Position numbers and translations under genes: made by a program. The notes under the pieces were generated by a model. The model had not been told where the DNA came from. It saw only the letters and a list, made by a program, of their open reading frames with translations, and made no database searches. DNA of 64,000 bases from Clonostachys chloroleuca (lineage: Eukaryota; Ascomycota; Sordariomycetes; Hypocreales; Bionectriaceae), in contig JBANAY010000001.1 in NCBI GenBank assembly GCA_037952775.1, forward strand, positions 6,014,001 to 6,078,000, given 5' to 3'. Below, one piece after another: positions 21,635-34,406 of the stretch; the stretch's first letter is position 1; each line of letters opens with the position of its first letter.

Positions 21635-22995
21635 ATGGACACCGAAGACAATTCCTCTGGCGCACTGAGAAAACCATCCAAGTGGTAAGGATGACCAAGT
21701 ATTCCAACTTTCGTGGCGTTCCACTGACCTTTCACAGGCGTCAATGTTCCATCGTCGTGGCCGCCTTCATGTTAAGCTTTTCCGGCCGCGGCCTTCTATT
21801 CAGCTTCGGGATATATCAGTCCCTGTACGAAGACTTGTCGAGAGAGCCCGGAAACCCCTTCACCGGGGCCTCATCCGCCGAAATCACCTTGATAGGCAGC
21901 ATCTCTGCATCTCTGATGAAACTAGGAGCACCATACGTCGTTGCATGGACAAAGTATTTCAAGCCAGAGCTCGTCATCTATTTCGGGGGACTGCTCTATG
22001 GTATCGGCAGCGTGCTTGCGAGTTTCGGCACTTCTTTGTGGCATTTTCAACTGGCGAAGGGGGTGTTGATCGGGATTGCCACATGCCTCGCCTACATGCC
22101 GTCCACGGTGGTTCCTCCTAGTTGGTTGGCCGCCACAGAGCATTCTGCTTGGGAATGATTTCCTCTGGGACGGGTATTGGCGGCCTGGTGTGGGCTCCAG
22201 TTCTCACCCTCTGTATCCGAGAGCTGGGCTTTCGAAACACTCCAGCTCACGGGATGCCTCAATACCATCCTCATCTGTATATCAGGCTACGTCCTTACCT
22301 GGGAACCGCAAATGGCGGCGTCCTTGCGGAAAAGTAATGCCGAGCTTGGTCGGGCTACTGCACTCTTCAAGGTTCCCTTGCCGCCCAGGAGCCTCGTGTT
22401 CACCCGCAAGTTTTTGGCGCAGGCAATCAACGCCTTCTTCCAAAACGCGGCATACTATACTCCCGCCATCTACATTGCAGCGCACTCCAAGACACTCAGC
22501 TATGGTGACGCAGACGGCGCTAACTTTACAGCCCTCAGCAACGCGTGTAATGCTATTGGGAAAGTCGGCGTGGGCTTCATCGCGGATAGAATCGGCCGGC
22601 TTGACTCGTTCTTCTTGACAACACTCTGGAGTTGCGTTTCGACAGCCGGTCTCTGGATCTCGAGCACAGTTGCGTCCGATCTGGGCCAGGGCAGGGCGCT
22701 GTTCGTTGCCTTTATAGTCATGTATGGCTTATTTGCCAGCGCCTACATTGGGCTCTTCTCGCCTGCGCTGGTGGAACTCTTTTGCATGTCCAACATGACT
22801 CACATCACGGCCGTCATGTACATGCTTCAGGGCGCAGCTGGGTTAGCTGGAACGCCGGTGGCCGGTGTCTTGGTTTCTGAAAGCCCAACACCAGACTCCC
22901 ATCCCTACACGGCCGTCGCGGTAGGAACTCTGATGTTTATTTCGGCAATTTTCAGTTCAATGGGCAAGGATAGAATTGATGAGGGAACAGGCTGA
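21635..22995 (+). pseudogene. MFS monocarboxylate-transporter-like gene with two compensating frameshifts
   Basis: Exon 1 (21635-21684) joins exon 2 at 21738 to give WRQCSIVVAAFMLSFSGRGLLFSFGIY, the usual start of fungal monocarboxylate-type MFS proteins. The frame holds to PSTVVPPSWL and then meets TGA at 22156. The conserved segment LGMISSGTGIGGLVWAP lies in another frame between ~22126 and ~22240. After that the original frame resumes with LQLTGCLNTILI and runs to TGA at 22993. So one base is missing near 22125 and one is extra (or two are missing) near 22240. Apart from this ~115-nt stretch, all twelve membrane segments look intact. A short upstream ORF precedes the start. Recent inactivation or sequence error are both possible. 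Confidence 0.75.
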
Positions 22996-24013
22996 GGGGA
23001 GGTGGAAATGGAAATTGGGATTATGAGCATCTGGTGCTGTCCCTCACGTAGAGGTTCCATGTGTCGTCATCAGCGGAAGAAAGGTTCGAGCTCAACAGGC
23101 TTTCTCGTAAGCTTCACGCTCATCCGTAAGCTGCCCGCCAGAATTGTTATTTAGTCCTTTCTTTGTGAGACCCATGAGCTGAGTAGAGCTCAAGGTTGTC
23201 TTAGGTGGTTGATAGAATTGTTTTTGAATTACTTTTGGGTGTGAGAGTTGCATTAAATCTCATTATAAAGATTACCATATGAGCGAATTACTGCCCCTTT
23301 TAAGTGTGTCGAAGGAGCAGGTATCTTCGAATGGTTCAGTTTTGCGTCCACATGCACTGCAGCCTGCTGGTCTGGCTCAGGCCGAGATGACATGAGCAGC
23401 CAGCAACTTGAAAGTTAGCATCAGTCATTACTTGCTAGTTTCATTTGCCAGGAAGCGGGCAGCACCTTGTCGACTTGGAGGTTGGGTGTCACGAGAAGAC
23501 CTCCTGATTCACGCCTTTGGGCAATTTGTTCCGAATTCGGCCCTTCAATTGCGCCCTCTAAAAACATGCCTCGGAAAGGCCTTTCAACTACGCCCTACGA
23601 TGCCGGGCTGAGATTTTATTCCAGAGAGAAATCATCCTATGCTCAATCAAAGGGATGGTGTGGTTTTTGGGTTATTCATTAATTGGCATATCTTGAAATC
23701 TTATCATATAGCATCTCCTAGTAGAATTAAATCAAATCTAGGAGAGCATGCATGTGTTCTAAGATCATGCACCCAAACTCTTCGAGATATTCTGTGTAGG
23801 GTAAACTGCGATCTTTTTGAAAATTTGATTAGGTAAGGCACCCTACCTGAAATAAATGGATTTAGTGAGGCGCCTCCACTGAACACCATTTCTAACCACA
23901 TCAACCTCTAAACACTCTCAAACAAGGCTCAGCACCAGCATTCAGCCTTCCTATTCATCAAAGGATACAAATCGGCTTTGATACTATTCCTTTCGCTGGC
24001 TGTTGTGGGCATC
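22996..24013. other. Intergenic, no gene seen
   Basis: About 1 kb without a supported gene. The open frames at 23408-23836 are short, mutually overlapping and lack motifs. Two similar 14-nt strings, TTCAATTGCGCCCT and TTCAACTACGCCCT, occur near 23546 and 23585. Confidence 0.4.
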
Positions 24014-25291
24014 ATGGCCGTCGTCAGCGATCTGCCTTGCGAGATCATCGCCCAAATTCTCGAAAACCTTGGTCATGTCAGAGCACTTGCCCCTGCTAGA
24101 CTCGTCTGCCGACATTTTGACGTTTCTTTCTGCGAGAACAGGACCCGAGTATTGCGAGGTTTGCTTCAAACCCAAATCCATGAGGATTTACTCCCTTATG
24201 CTATCGCTCTGGAAATAGAGAAGCCAGCTATTGGCTCGTCCGCTCTTACCAGCTTGATTCAGACCATCTATGAGAGACCCCAAGAAATTCGCAACCGTCT
24301 AGGTCAGCTTTCAGTTAAGAAACTTTACTCTATCTCACGCACACACGAAGCAATCAAGACCCTTGCAACCGAATTCTCACAGCTTGCCTGGCTCTTCGCT
24401 TTGGCAACCCCCTCCCGGCCTGGATATTCATTACCCGAGGCATCTATTTCCGCCACAGAGAACGTCCGGATTTTTCGAGCCTTTTATCGTGTGGAATTGT
24501 TTCTCAGGTTGTATGGGCAGATTCTCCCTCAATCTGAGGTTCCACGATCAGACGGCCCTATCTGGTTCTACGGGCAGCATAACCCCTGGGAGTGTCATCA
24601 AATCTTGGCCGTCTACGAGTTCCTGGATGATACCGTTATGATTGGTAACGTCTAAGCCATGAAAAATATATGATATGGGGTTCTCCTCATAACTGACGGG
24701 CCAAATATAGTCTCCAGCAGGTTCGCTACATCATCTATGAGCAGCGAGGGCGCTGTGCTATTCCACGAGCTCTCGGTAAGTTTTGACATCTGACTGAGCA
24801 TCGCAAGGTTTATTTGTGAGAAGACTACACTAATACCCTACAAACAGATTGCCCAAGGTGTAAGACATATTCGTCATATTAGAGAAAAATTCCCTATTTC
24901 TCTATCCGACCAGGAAATGGAATCGGCCTTTGATAAAATGGTGCAAGAGCCCTGGCTTGATCCGTTTTCACCAAGACATGATTGTGATCTATCAGAATAC
25001 AGTGACCACAATGATAGTCTAATGACGGCGCTACCCAGATCCAACCCTGAATATTCCTATAGAGACACTGCAGTAAAGAAAAATTGGGCGGAAACTTACA
25101 GGCATCGGCAAGGGATTCCAGATGAGGAGGAGATGCGCTCTCTCCGCAAGGCAGGCTTCGTATTCTGGGACCAACCTTGTGAAGAGCGAATATTGTGCCC
25201 GATGACAGCAATATTTGACCTTGTTTCTGCGCAGGCTAAAGAGTCTGATTCGGAATATGATTATGACGAGGACACATCTGATGATGAATAG
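24014..25291 (+). CDS. F-box-like protein of unknown target
   Basis: Three exons (24014-24644, 24711-24775, 24848-25291) give about 380 aa. The N-terminus (VSDLPCEIIAQILENLGHV, then ARLVCRHFD) fits the F-box, which would bind Skp1 in an SCF ubiquitin ligase. No WD40 or leucine-rich repeats follow. The rest is a helical region seen in many fungus-specific F-box proteins and ends in a very acidic tail (SEYDYDEDTSDDE). Splicing is supported because each join keeps the frame while the unspliced first exon meets a stop at once. The start at 24014 leaves the F-box at the very N-terminus; the frame is open upstream only from non-ATG codons. The substrate cannot be inferred. Confidence 0.72.
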
Positions 25292-25527
25292 CATTTAAGA
25301 TGTTCGAGGTTGGAGAGATGTTATCACATTATTCATCAAGCCACGAATCTACCACTAATTACTCTGATAGCCAAGGCTTAGCAGGGCGTTTAGGTAAAGA
25401 CCAAAACGAGGTTATCGTGCCTAGCCTGTACCACTTGAACTAATAGTCTGAAATAGAACGCATGCTCCAATTAGCTATTTACAAGGCGCTCAAGTACTAT
25501 GAAAGCCTATGCATAGTTATTTTTCGA

Positions 25528-27492
25528 CTAATATCCAAGAGCTCCAGCAGCGTTCTCAATCATCCAATTGATTCCCTCAGCACGAAAGTCATCAAATTCT
25601 ATGTAATTTCCATCCAAGTCCCAGACGATTTCCTGGCCAACACCTCCTCCGATGGATGGGTCGTATTGTGGCCAGGTCTGGCTATTGGTAATGTTGAGCC
25701 CAATTGGACCGTTTGGATCAAGACCAACGAAGAAGTTAATCCATGCCGTTGCCATCTGGTCGGACACGGCCTTGGCCTTGCTTACATATGGCTCTTCACC
25801 GCCGAACGGGGGAGTGGGCATGCCGTCTGAGTTCAGGTTGTGGAAGACGAATGCAACCTGTACACAGATGTTAGAATTATAATGCCAGAGCAGTAGTGGT
25901 TAGATCGACGGAATAGCGTACCTCCTTGAAGTGGGAAGCACCAACGTAGGGTTTGATACCGTTGGGGACAACGTCAAAACGATACGCCCAGCTAGGAATA
26001 CTGTGCTTATGCCATGCGATGTTTGCTCTTCTTCTTGCCCATTGCATCCTGAGATCTCCCCAAAACGCCGTAGTCCGTCGGTACTGCGCGCCCAGTTCCT
26101 GAGCGTAGGAGTCATTTGTCTTGATGATATGGGGCCACTTCTCAAGTGAAGGTATCCCGACAGCCTGAATGTTGGGGTAGACATACATAATCTCATCGAC
26201 TACCTCATCCACAGTTTTGTTCGTATTCTGCCCAAGGACAACGGAGGTGAGCGCCTCTCTCATATCAGCATCAGTATTCACAAATCTGCTGCCTGAAAGA
26301 ATGCCCTTGTTCATATCGGAGCCCTCATCCGTGTTGGCCCCGACCAGGATTGGAACCTTCACAAATCTTCCATCTTCCAACTGATTGGTGGAGAAATCTT
26401 GGAAGAAATCACCATCTATGATGGGCGCGAAACCGCTGACCTTGGTGACGTTGAGAGCATAATCCATCTCCTCCCTTGGCAGCTTCTTGAGACAGTCCAA
26501 GCTTCCAGATTGGCCTACCAATGAGGCACAGGTGGTGTTTGACACTAGATTGTTGTAAATAATATCGGCATTCTCGGAGGAAGTGAGTCCCTTTGTAAAG
26601 CTGGTGACAGTTGCTCCGAAGCCGGATTGGCCGGCAGCTGCGCGGAAGAGTTTATCATCACGACCTGGCAGCTGTTAGCACCAGAGGGTCTCTGCACCAA
26701 AGGAGGATAAGAGACAGCCGTACCATTATAAGCAAACATATGGGCAGTGACACTCATAGCACCTGCACTCTCGCCCCAGATTGTAACTTTGTCTGGCGAG
26801 CCACCGAAAGCTGCGATGTTCTCGTTGACCCATTGTAGGGCGAGACGTTGATCACGGTAGCCATTGTTGCTGATCCCAGCTTCAGTGGCCTCTCCGCCAG
26901 AAAGGAAGCCGTAGGCACTGAGTCTATAGTTGAAGCTTACCGCCACAATGGGAGTGCCTATTTTGACACTCTGTTCCACGATGAAGGAGAGATTGTATCT
27001 GGCGTAGGCCGAGCCACCCGTTGTGAAACCTCCGCCGTGGATCCAGAATGCCACAGGCAGCTCTGCAGTGTCGGCGACTCCAGATGGTCGAACGACATTC
27101 ACATACAGACAATCCTCAGAGAGCTTATGGCCTTGTTCTTCGATCACATAGCTGAGGCAGTTGGGCGAGTACTGGGTGGCAGAACGAACATCGTCCCAGC
27201 TCTGGTTAAGGCTCTTCGCCACTGTAAACCGTTCTGCGGTCTGATATACCTGTCAAACGCAATCCAAGATGAAGGTCAAATGGTATGGTCCACCTACTTG
27301 GGCATAGGGCATGCCAAGAAAGAAATCCTGGTCATACTGGGAGCTATAAACGCCAGCATACGTGCCATTCTTTACCGTGACTTGAGGTCCACTTGTAGAG
27401 TTAGTAGCTGCGGCCGAGGAACTGAAGAGGCATAGGGCCAGAAGAGCAAGGCCTTCGTGTGAAAGCATGGTTCTTGGCTGGTGTCTGGGCAT
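25528..27492 (-). CDS. Secreted type-B carboxylesterase/lipase
   Basis: Four exons (27492-27298, 27249-26724, 26664-25922, 25857-25528) give about 597 aa. The first methionine (27492) or a second one eight codons on (27468) begins a signal peptide with the core LALLALCLFSSSAAA. The alpha/beta-hydrolase features are WIHGGGFTTG for the oxyanion hole and WGESAGAMS for the serine elbow. A distal ASHFKE carries a His in the place expected for the catalytic one. Several N-x-S/T sites suggest glycosylation. It should hydrolyse extracellular esters; substrate is open (lipids, feruloyl or acetyl esters, alkaloid esters). A minus-strand TATATA element lies ~45 nt upstream. Introns are 48, 59 and 64 nt. 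Confidence 0.9.
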
Positions 27493-28661
27493 GCTGTGAA
27501 CGGAAGCAACGGTGACAATAACGGCGACCGGCTGAATATATACACCGCCGCCTCATATGAAATCTCTCTTCACCGATCATGGCATCTTCCAGTGAAGGAT
27601 TGGCGTTATTCCCCGCCCGTCTCTCCACTCCAACCCCAGATTATCCCCATATATCGGACGAAGATGCATCATCTCCGATTGCCCCATGGCATATCCAGCA
27701 CTAGCGGAGTCATTTTAATTACCCCTCATTCAGGAGATCTGGGACTTTGCATAGGTGTAATTCTTGTGCCTGGTTGGATACCGCGTCTGTGTGTCCAACC
27801 TGATTCAGGTCTCTTGAAATTGAGGGGGAGGAATGTGTCGTGTACCTGTAAGCGGAGTCTATTGTGAGTTTCACTAAGACACTTACTTGCAACTCGGGAC
27901 CACATACTGGTTCCGATGAAATGGATCATGGTCCAATTGTGTCTGTTGAGAATGGAAAAAAAAAGGCACTAAAAACGTCGTGGTAGATTGATGTGCTAGG
28001 CCTTCATCGACTCTGTTCTGTTTGTTATAGCTTGCCATATTTCATAAATTATCAGTTGATGAAGATAGCCTGTGAATTTGTTCTTATATTGGCGATCTAT
28101 ATGGAGTAAATCAACCGAGGCTACTTTCATTGTCCAAGATTTGAGGGATATACATACGGAGCCTGGGCCCCATGCCGAAGGATCAAAATCAACCAGCTGG
28201 CCCGGGTCAAATTTTCCTTACATACCATGTTACTAGCCGTTCTGGCGCGGGAATAATTGACACCACAGCCGTGCAGGGATCGGGCTTTAGACTACTCGGC
28301 CGATCAGATACGACGTTGAGTATGTATTGCCTATTTTGATGTACAATTCGTTGAAATCAACAGCGGCACAACAGCCGCAAAGGGATACGTGTGACGAGAA
28401 GGCAATCAACGTTGTTGGTCACTTTTGATGAGAGTGTTGCAGCAAGTCCAGATGCCGAGAGAAAAGAAGAGGGAGATGGAGAGATAACAGATTCATGAAA
28501 GAGACAAGAACTTCCATATCAAAACGTCTTACTTCAATTAAGATTTAGATTGATAAAATGTAACTGTAGACCTACATTAACCTAAATCTTACACACCCAT
28601 ATACCCCCTCTGATCTTGAATGTTGTGAACGATGATTTATCCTGGAGCTCCCACTCCTTAT
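27493..28661. other. Intergenic, no gene seen
   Basis: This 1.17-kb region covers the esterase promoter and the 3' flank of the sugar transporter. The open frames at 27481-27929 are short and without motif. The part from 28.0 to 28.6 kb is AT-rich and empty. Confidence 0.45.
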
Positions 28662-30459
28662 TTAAACCCGAGTTTCCGTTCCCTTTCCGACTTCCACTTC
28701 GAGTATCTCTGTAGAGACTTTTGGACTGTTATGATCGGCAACTGCAGTCAAATGACTTCGGGGACCATCGAAGATCTCCGCGATCTCTTCCAAAGTGCGA
28801 CCCTTTGTTTCTGGAACCCAGAAGTAGATTGCAACGACCATAAGGAATAGTACACCGCAAAACACGATGTAATATCGCCAGCCGATATCTTTCATTGCGA
28901 TCGGGTTGATGAACTGTCCGCTGATGAGCCCGAGATATGTGCCGACATAATTGATCGTCATTCCTCGGCCTCTCAGGTTATAAGGGAAGATCTCCGCAGT
29001 GTAAGCAATCGGCAGAGGAGTCCAGGAGATATCGTAGAAGAAATAGTAGACGAAGATGAAAACTAAGACAGCAGTCCCCATCCGTTGGTCTTGGGTTTTC
29101 GCGAACTCGGCGTTCAAAACAGTCCATGCGATGTATGAAAGCATCATGCCGCCAGTGCCCACGAGGAAGAGTGAACGACGGCCAACGCGGTCTACCAGGA
29201 GGGCGCCGCCACAGACTGCAACTACCCAGTTGAAGATTTGCAGCATACCGTTGATGAGTGTCTGTTGAGCAGGCTCAGTGATTCCAATGGTGTTGAGAAC
29301 GAGTGTCAAATAGTAGGACAGGACACTGCAGCCGTTCCACTGTGTGAAAAAGGCCATGAGAAAAGAGAGTGCAGTGCGGTGCCGGTTGGGACCAGTGCGC
29401 ACAAGCTCGAGGTAATTGCGAGATTGCTCGCTCGCTCTTTCGATCTGTAAAGCTTGGGTGATTTCCTTTAGCTCAAACTCCACCAGAGGCGAGTTTTCAT
29501 CGCCACCACCGTGATATTTCGTCAAGATACGCCGGGCTTCATCTTCTTTGTTATTGGCCATCAGCCAGCTGGTATTGTTAGTAATGGCGCAGCGGCATGT
29601 TGGGAGGAGGCGAGGGGTAACTAACCGAGGAGACTCTGGGACCCAGAAGACGAAGATAGTTTGAAAAAGAGGGATGGCTTGTTGAAGTATGGACGGGATT
29701 CTCCAGGACCACGTCGATGCGATCCTGAAAGTTCCGTACGTTGACCAAGCGGCGAGAACGGCCCCAAAGTACTGAGACAGATTAGCACTGCTCAGGCTCA
29801 GGCATCAGAAATAGTTCCCCTACAAAACATGTGTTGTACAGAGCAGTCGCCTTTGCCCTGTGTGTTGGATATGCCAACTCTGTCACCAGGATAGGTGAAG
29901 GTTGGGCGAGAAACGACGTCGCGAAACCAATCACAAATCGGGCGACAATGAACATGGCGGTATTTTGCGAGGCACCTTGCAAAGCCGCCCCGATGGGAAG
30001 AAGGATAAAGCCAATATACATCACCTTCTTCCTTCCGTATCTGTCTCCGATCCAGGTTGCAGGGAACAATCCGACGACCTTGGAAATTGGATAAACTGCA
30101 TTCATAAAGCCGAGCAGAGCGCCAGTGGGATTGCCGAAGGTATTACGCCACTGAGGCAATGTCTGTAGACCGTTCATCATGGCGCCTGTAAAGCTTTAGC
30201 GACGCCCATCAGGCTGGTATGGGGTATGTAGTGTTACCATCGAAGCCAACAGCAGACGCGGACAGCAAGGGGATTGCGATAAAGAAGTTGAGCAGCATCA
30301 AATGTTTGGTGCGGTACCATGGTTTCGTGTTGCTCGGTAGCACCTGGAATATCATGTTAGATGGTGTTGCTGGACGAGTCACAGAGAACTTACAGCCAGC
30401 AACTCGGGCGAGTATACGTCCCCAACTGACCCGGATCGAAGAAAAGAAAGGAGACCCAT
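28662..30459 (-). CDS. MFS sugar transporter (hexose/lactose permease type)
   Basis: Five exons from ATG 30459 give a protein of about 520-530 aa with twelve membrane segments. Sugar-porter signatures are GDRYGRKK in loop 2-3, PESPRWL before the central loop, DRVGRRSLFLVG in loop 8-9 and VPETKGRTLEEI near the end. Joins such as AVGFDG-AMMNG and NTCF-YFGAVLAAW restore the family pattern. Donors include GTAACA, GTAGGG and GTTAGT. It probably moves mono- or disaccharides into the cell. The frame is open upstream of 30459 for 200 codons but begins at TTG and lacks conservation, so the ATG is preferred. It stands at the left edge of the carbohydrate block and is divergent from an oxidoreductase. 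Confidence 0.88.
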
Positions 30460-31932
30460 TGTCCTGGACCTGTTATGGCTTGAGATGATCTCAAGTGCTG
30501 TTTTGAACAAATCAGATTGATGATGTGATTGTTGGAGCGATGGTTGGAATTGGAAACTGTTATCGACGACGGAACTCCAACTCAATATATACTGAAACCG
30601 ATGAGCTATGATCCGCTTCACCGGCGGCTTTGTAGGGGTGTCGGCTACGCTCAGAAGCTTGGCTTGGCACTGCAAAGCATGGCGGGCCAAGGGGGCAAGT
30701 TGAAGCTGGAACACATCTGTCATGCAGCTAACAGTCTGCTCTGGTGGTATCACGAGAATACATTGAGAAAAGGCTTGCTTGGCCGACAGCGAGGGCATTG
30801 AGCACGAGCTCAGACACAAGGAGAAGTGGGGACCCCACCATGAAGAAATTGTTAGTTTCTTCCTCCTCCGCAATCTAGACTGCGGGGGAAACCTTGAATT
30901 CAGACGAGTTTGGGACTTGGGGTCGGGGACGGTGCCGATAGAGGTGTAGGAAGAAGGTATTACAAGAATTCTAACGCATGGTTGGGCGACCGTGAGCTGA
31001 CATTGATCGGGGACGTTGCCGATGGATGCCGACCAGAAATTTCTGTAGACGAAAGGGGCCAACAGAGGCTAGAGAATATTCAGAAATGGTCGAGAGGAAG
31101 TGTTGGTTGTTCGGTGGGGCTCATGTGACCAACGAACTCTGAGTAAGAAAGGCGTATTGGAATTAGATCAGTTAGCCAATTCAAATTAGATATGGTATAT
31201 GTTTACTGTCTTCTTTTATGACTGATTATATAAGACCCTTTTATAAGAGAAAGATGTTCCGTTGGGTTCATAGAGCAGGAGATTTTTGGCCTCTTGTAGT
31301 CCAGAAATCCCATAAACAAAGCTGGGGAAGCCGATCTTGGGAGTACGGATGTGTATGCTCGCGCCACGGAAACCTTGTGCCAGGAAGTACAAGCGGCCCT
31401 CGTTAAGACCCCGTGGGGCTGCTATGTCCCAGCCACAGGCTAAGAGCGAAGGTTACGAATGGCATTGGTTGTGTGCCATGAATCTGATGTATCTAGCTGA
31501 GAAGCCGTTGGCAAGGTTCATTTCTTCTCTTTGGGCTTCCACGCCGGCAAGATCCGTGGTCTGGCGCCCTATTTCCCCTCCATCGGTTACTCCACGCTGG
31601 AACAGAGCTGAAGGATAATCATGAAGATGGGGTGATGGCTAAGCTTCAGATCCGAAGTACTCGGAGCTAACGACTCATGTACATGTGTGCTTTGGGTTAA
31701 TTAGTCGGTCTGTCACCACCCCAGTTGCGCCTCCACACCCTTGTATCGGGGAACTGCCGATGCCCCAGCCGATGAGTGCAGTGTTATATGACCGGAACTG
31801 GCCTGGGGGCTTCCTGGATGTACGCAATATAGGCAAAGCAAGCATTGCATACGTAATTGTATAAAAACACCTGACCTTTTTCTTGGAATACCGGCATATT
31901 CCGATGGAGGAACAGCCCTGATCCACCTCAAC
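30460..31932. promoter_or_regulatory. Divergent promoter region, no gene seen
   Basis: This 1.47-kb region lies between the sugar transporter and the first Gfo/Idh/MocA gene. A minus-strand TATATA element near 30580 could serve the transporter. Open frames on both strands show no motifs. Confidence 0.45.
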
Positions 31933-33275
31933 ATGTCGTCCGCAAAGATCAAACTTGGTATCATTGGTTACGGTCACTTGGCCAAGAATTTCCACCTACC
32001 TTTCCTTGTTCATGTTCCTGAAATTGAAGTTTACGCCATCGTTCAGCGAACACAACCATCACCCGATCATAAAGCCGGCGAGCCTTGTACAATCGACTTT
32101 CCGACCGTAAAACACTACAGTGATGTTGACGCCTTCTTCAACGATCCAGAGATCGAGCTGGTCTTGGTCGCCGTGCATGCAATATATTATGAGTACGGAA
32201 AGAGAGCGCTCCTTGCTGGAAAGAATGTTATAGTAGAGAAAGCGTTTACTACGACTAGTAAAGAAGCCGGCGATCTCATCCAAACAGCCAAAGCAGTAAA
32301 CAAGATGGTTACAGTTTACAACAGTAAGACCCCATACCATTAGTATCTGACCTATTGATGACGAGGTCGTTGAGATCGCCGATTTGACGGTGCCTTCTTG
32401 ACTGTAAAACGTCTTATCAAGGACGGCGTTTTAGGTGAGATTATTGACTTCGAGACACGCTTCGACTGGGATGACCCGGGTTGGCCGTCCAACTGGGCAA
32501 ACGTGAAAAAGTGTACCCCTGGTAAGGGAACACTGTTTGGTTTAGGATCTGATACCGCATACCAGGTCCTTTCCTTATTTGGGCAGCCTGAAACCGTGTC
32601 TGCAGTATTCAGGGCCCATAGAGATGGGTCCCGTGGCAGTGCCATTGACGACTGGCATACACTGCTTCTTCAGTACGCCGCAGAAGAAAACCAAGGCATG
32701 GTGGCCACTATCAGGAGTACGCAGATAAGTCCCATGAGCAAACAACTGAGTTTTTTGGTGCGAAGCCGTCAAGGGTCATATATCAAGGTTAGTTTTCTCC
32801 ATACCATACGACCTGAGTTGAACAGGTTCATGTCTAACCGGGTGTGTACCAGTTTCGTCATGACGTTCAAGAAGCACAAATAGCAGGCCGTCAGTCCTCC
32901 TCCGTTTTGGACCCAGGGTTTGGTCAAGAGGACCCTTCTCACTTCGGCGAGCTTACGACCACGACCATGTATGATCCTTCATATCAGGCTGTAAACAATT
33001 CCGGCAGGAAGGCTCGATACACAGGCAACATACCTACCGAACGAGGAAATTGGCGAGGATACTATCAGAATATCGCTAGATTCTTACGTGGACAAGAGGA
33101 GCTGGAGGTGATAGCGGAGCATGGGCGGGACGTGATTAAGCTGTTTGAGCTTGCGCGGGAGAGTGCTAGAACTGGTAGATGTGTGCCATGGAACTACTCA
33201 CAGTTAGCCATGAATATATGTCTGCAAAGTGCCAAAGAGGTTAAACAAAATCGTGAGATGATCTATAGCGTATAA
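31933..33275 (+). CDS. Gfo/Idh/MocA family oxidoreductase
   Basis: Three exons (31933-32323, 32375-32787, 32853-33275) give about 408 aa. The N-terminal Rossmann motif GIIGYGHLAKNFHLPF binds NAD(P). NVIVEKAFTTTSKEAGDL corresponds to the EKP motif, with Ala in the place of the usual Pro, and the catalytic-type NRRFDGAFLTVKRL straddles intron 1. The C-terminal sheet domain follows. Unspliced reading meets stops right after both donors (GTAAGA, GTTAGT). Family members reduce or oxidise sugars, inositols, dihydrodiols or biliverdin. The surrounding sugar transporters and glycosidases suggest a sugar or sugar-acid substrate. A second, damaged family member lies just downstream in the opposite direction. 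Confidence 0.85.
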
Positions 33276-33819
33276 GTATGTCGGGATGCTTCTTATTTCT
33301 TCTTAACGTTCTCGGCTGGCGCAGATGTCTAGTAGCTCTGGCCACGTCACTCAAACGGTCGCTATCGAGCTCGTCTCGCTGTTCTTCTCAAGCCAAACAC
33401 TGTTGAAGCACCTGACACACCGTCCATGTTCTTATCCAGGCATCAAGAACATTAATTCATGCTCTTCTTTGCTCGCTAACACTCTCCATAGAGTTAAGAC
33501 TCCTACAAGAAGTCAAATAAAAGAAGGGACAAACGTAGTTTGGGGGGTTTCACTTTCTTTTACTCCGGGTTTTCAATAAGCTAAAGCTTCTGACCACCCT
33601 CTAAAGCTGGTAGTATCTACACTGTTGTGAAATCGCGGGCCAAAAATCTTGAGGCCGGGTATTTGAGAGGGTACTGTTCTCGCTATCCTATTTTCCATGT
33701 CAGTTGCATACTTATGATACGGCTGGTTTGAACTGCTTACCGATGATCCCAGGGAGTGGGTGTCAATTGTAGGCCTCAAGATGGCAACAATGGCTATCGT
33801 TAAAGGCAGCGATATGGGT

Positions 33820-33911
33820 CGGCTCAGCCGATTTCAACCCGGTCCAATGTCAACCTTTCTCGGCTAGACCGCCACAGAAAATGAGGTCAAAAAAACGCTT
33901 CGGCTTAGCCG
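33820..33911. promoter_or_regulatory. Three CGG-N5-CCG palindromes about 40 bp apart
   Basis: CGGCTCAGCCG (33820-33830), CGGCTAGACCG (33861-33871) and CGGCTTAGCCG (33901-33911) are inverted CGG half-sites with 5-bp spacers, 41 and 40 bp apart. Such palindromes are typical binding sites of dimeric Zn2Cys6 factors. The second and third also contain GGCTAR/TTAGCC, the XlnR-type core. Confidence 0.6.
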
Positions 33912-34283
33912 ACTATATCCCCGACGTGAACAGCGACCCCATGAAATGACCCCGGGGTTTGCCCACTTGCCAAGCTTCAGGGCGCGGGGCTCATTTTTCG
34001 TACAAGGGCCAACGATGGGGGACGTAAAGAAAGGATCTAGGCTTGCATGCCTCAGAGATCTTGACCTATTAAACTAATGCTGTGGAGTGGCGAGTCATCA
34101 TTCTCGAACGACTTTCACGACTAATAGTTTCTAAAGACTGGGCGGAGAGTTTTGGACTCTTGCCGAGCTAGTTGCGACGACGATGGTGATCGTTTTAAAT
34201 ATTCTTGATCTAGGCCTTCTCACTTTCGCTCGCATTCTACCCAGTCGCAGTCATTGAATGCTCCTCTACTCCACCCTCATTAC

Positions 34284-34406
34284 ATGAGTCAAGACGCTGG
34301 ATCGGTCAATCTCAGCCGCGAGTTCAAAATAAGAAGGAATTTTCTATTCGGGTTGACCCCCGATGTGCTTTTAGCTATACCTTCACAAGTACATGTAAAG
34401 GAGTAG
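34284..34406 (+). other. Short ORF after promoter-like sequence, possible truncated gene
   Basis: ATG 34284 opens a 40-residue frame starting MSQDAGSVNLSREFKIRR and closing at 34404-34406. It follows a CT-rich stretch resembling a fungal 5' leader, and the three CGG palindromes lie ~370-460 nt upstream. I recognise no family. It could be the first codons of a gene whose body was deleted, or chance. Confidence 0.25.

Noticed and set aside
30460..31062. Long open frame upstream of and in frame with the sugar transporter
   Set aside because: It starts at TTG, has no conservation with sugar porters and lies in a promoter; ATG 30459 gives the normal N-terminus.
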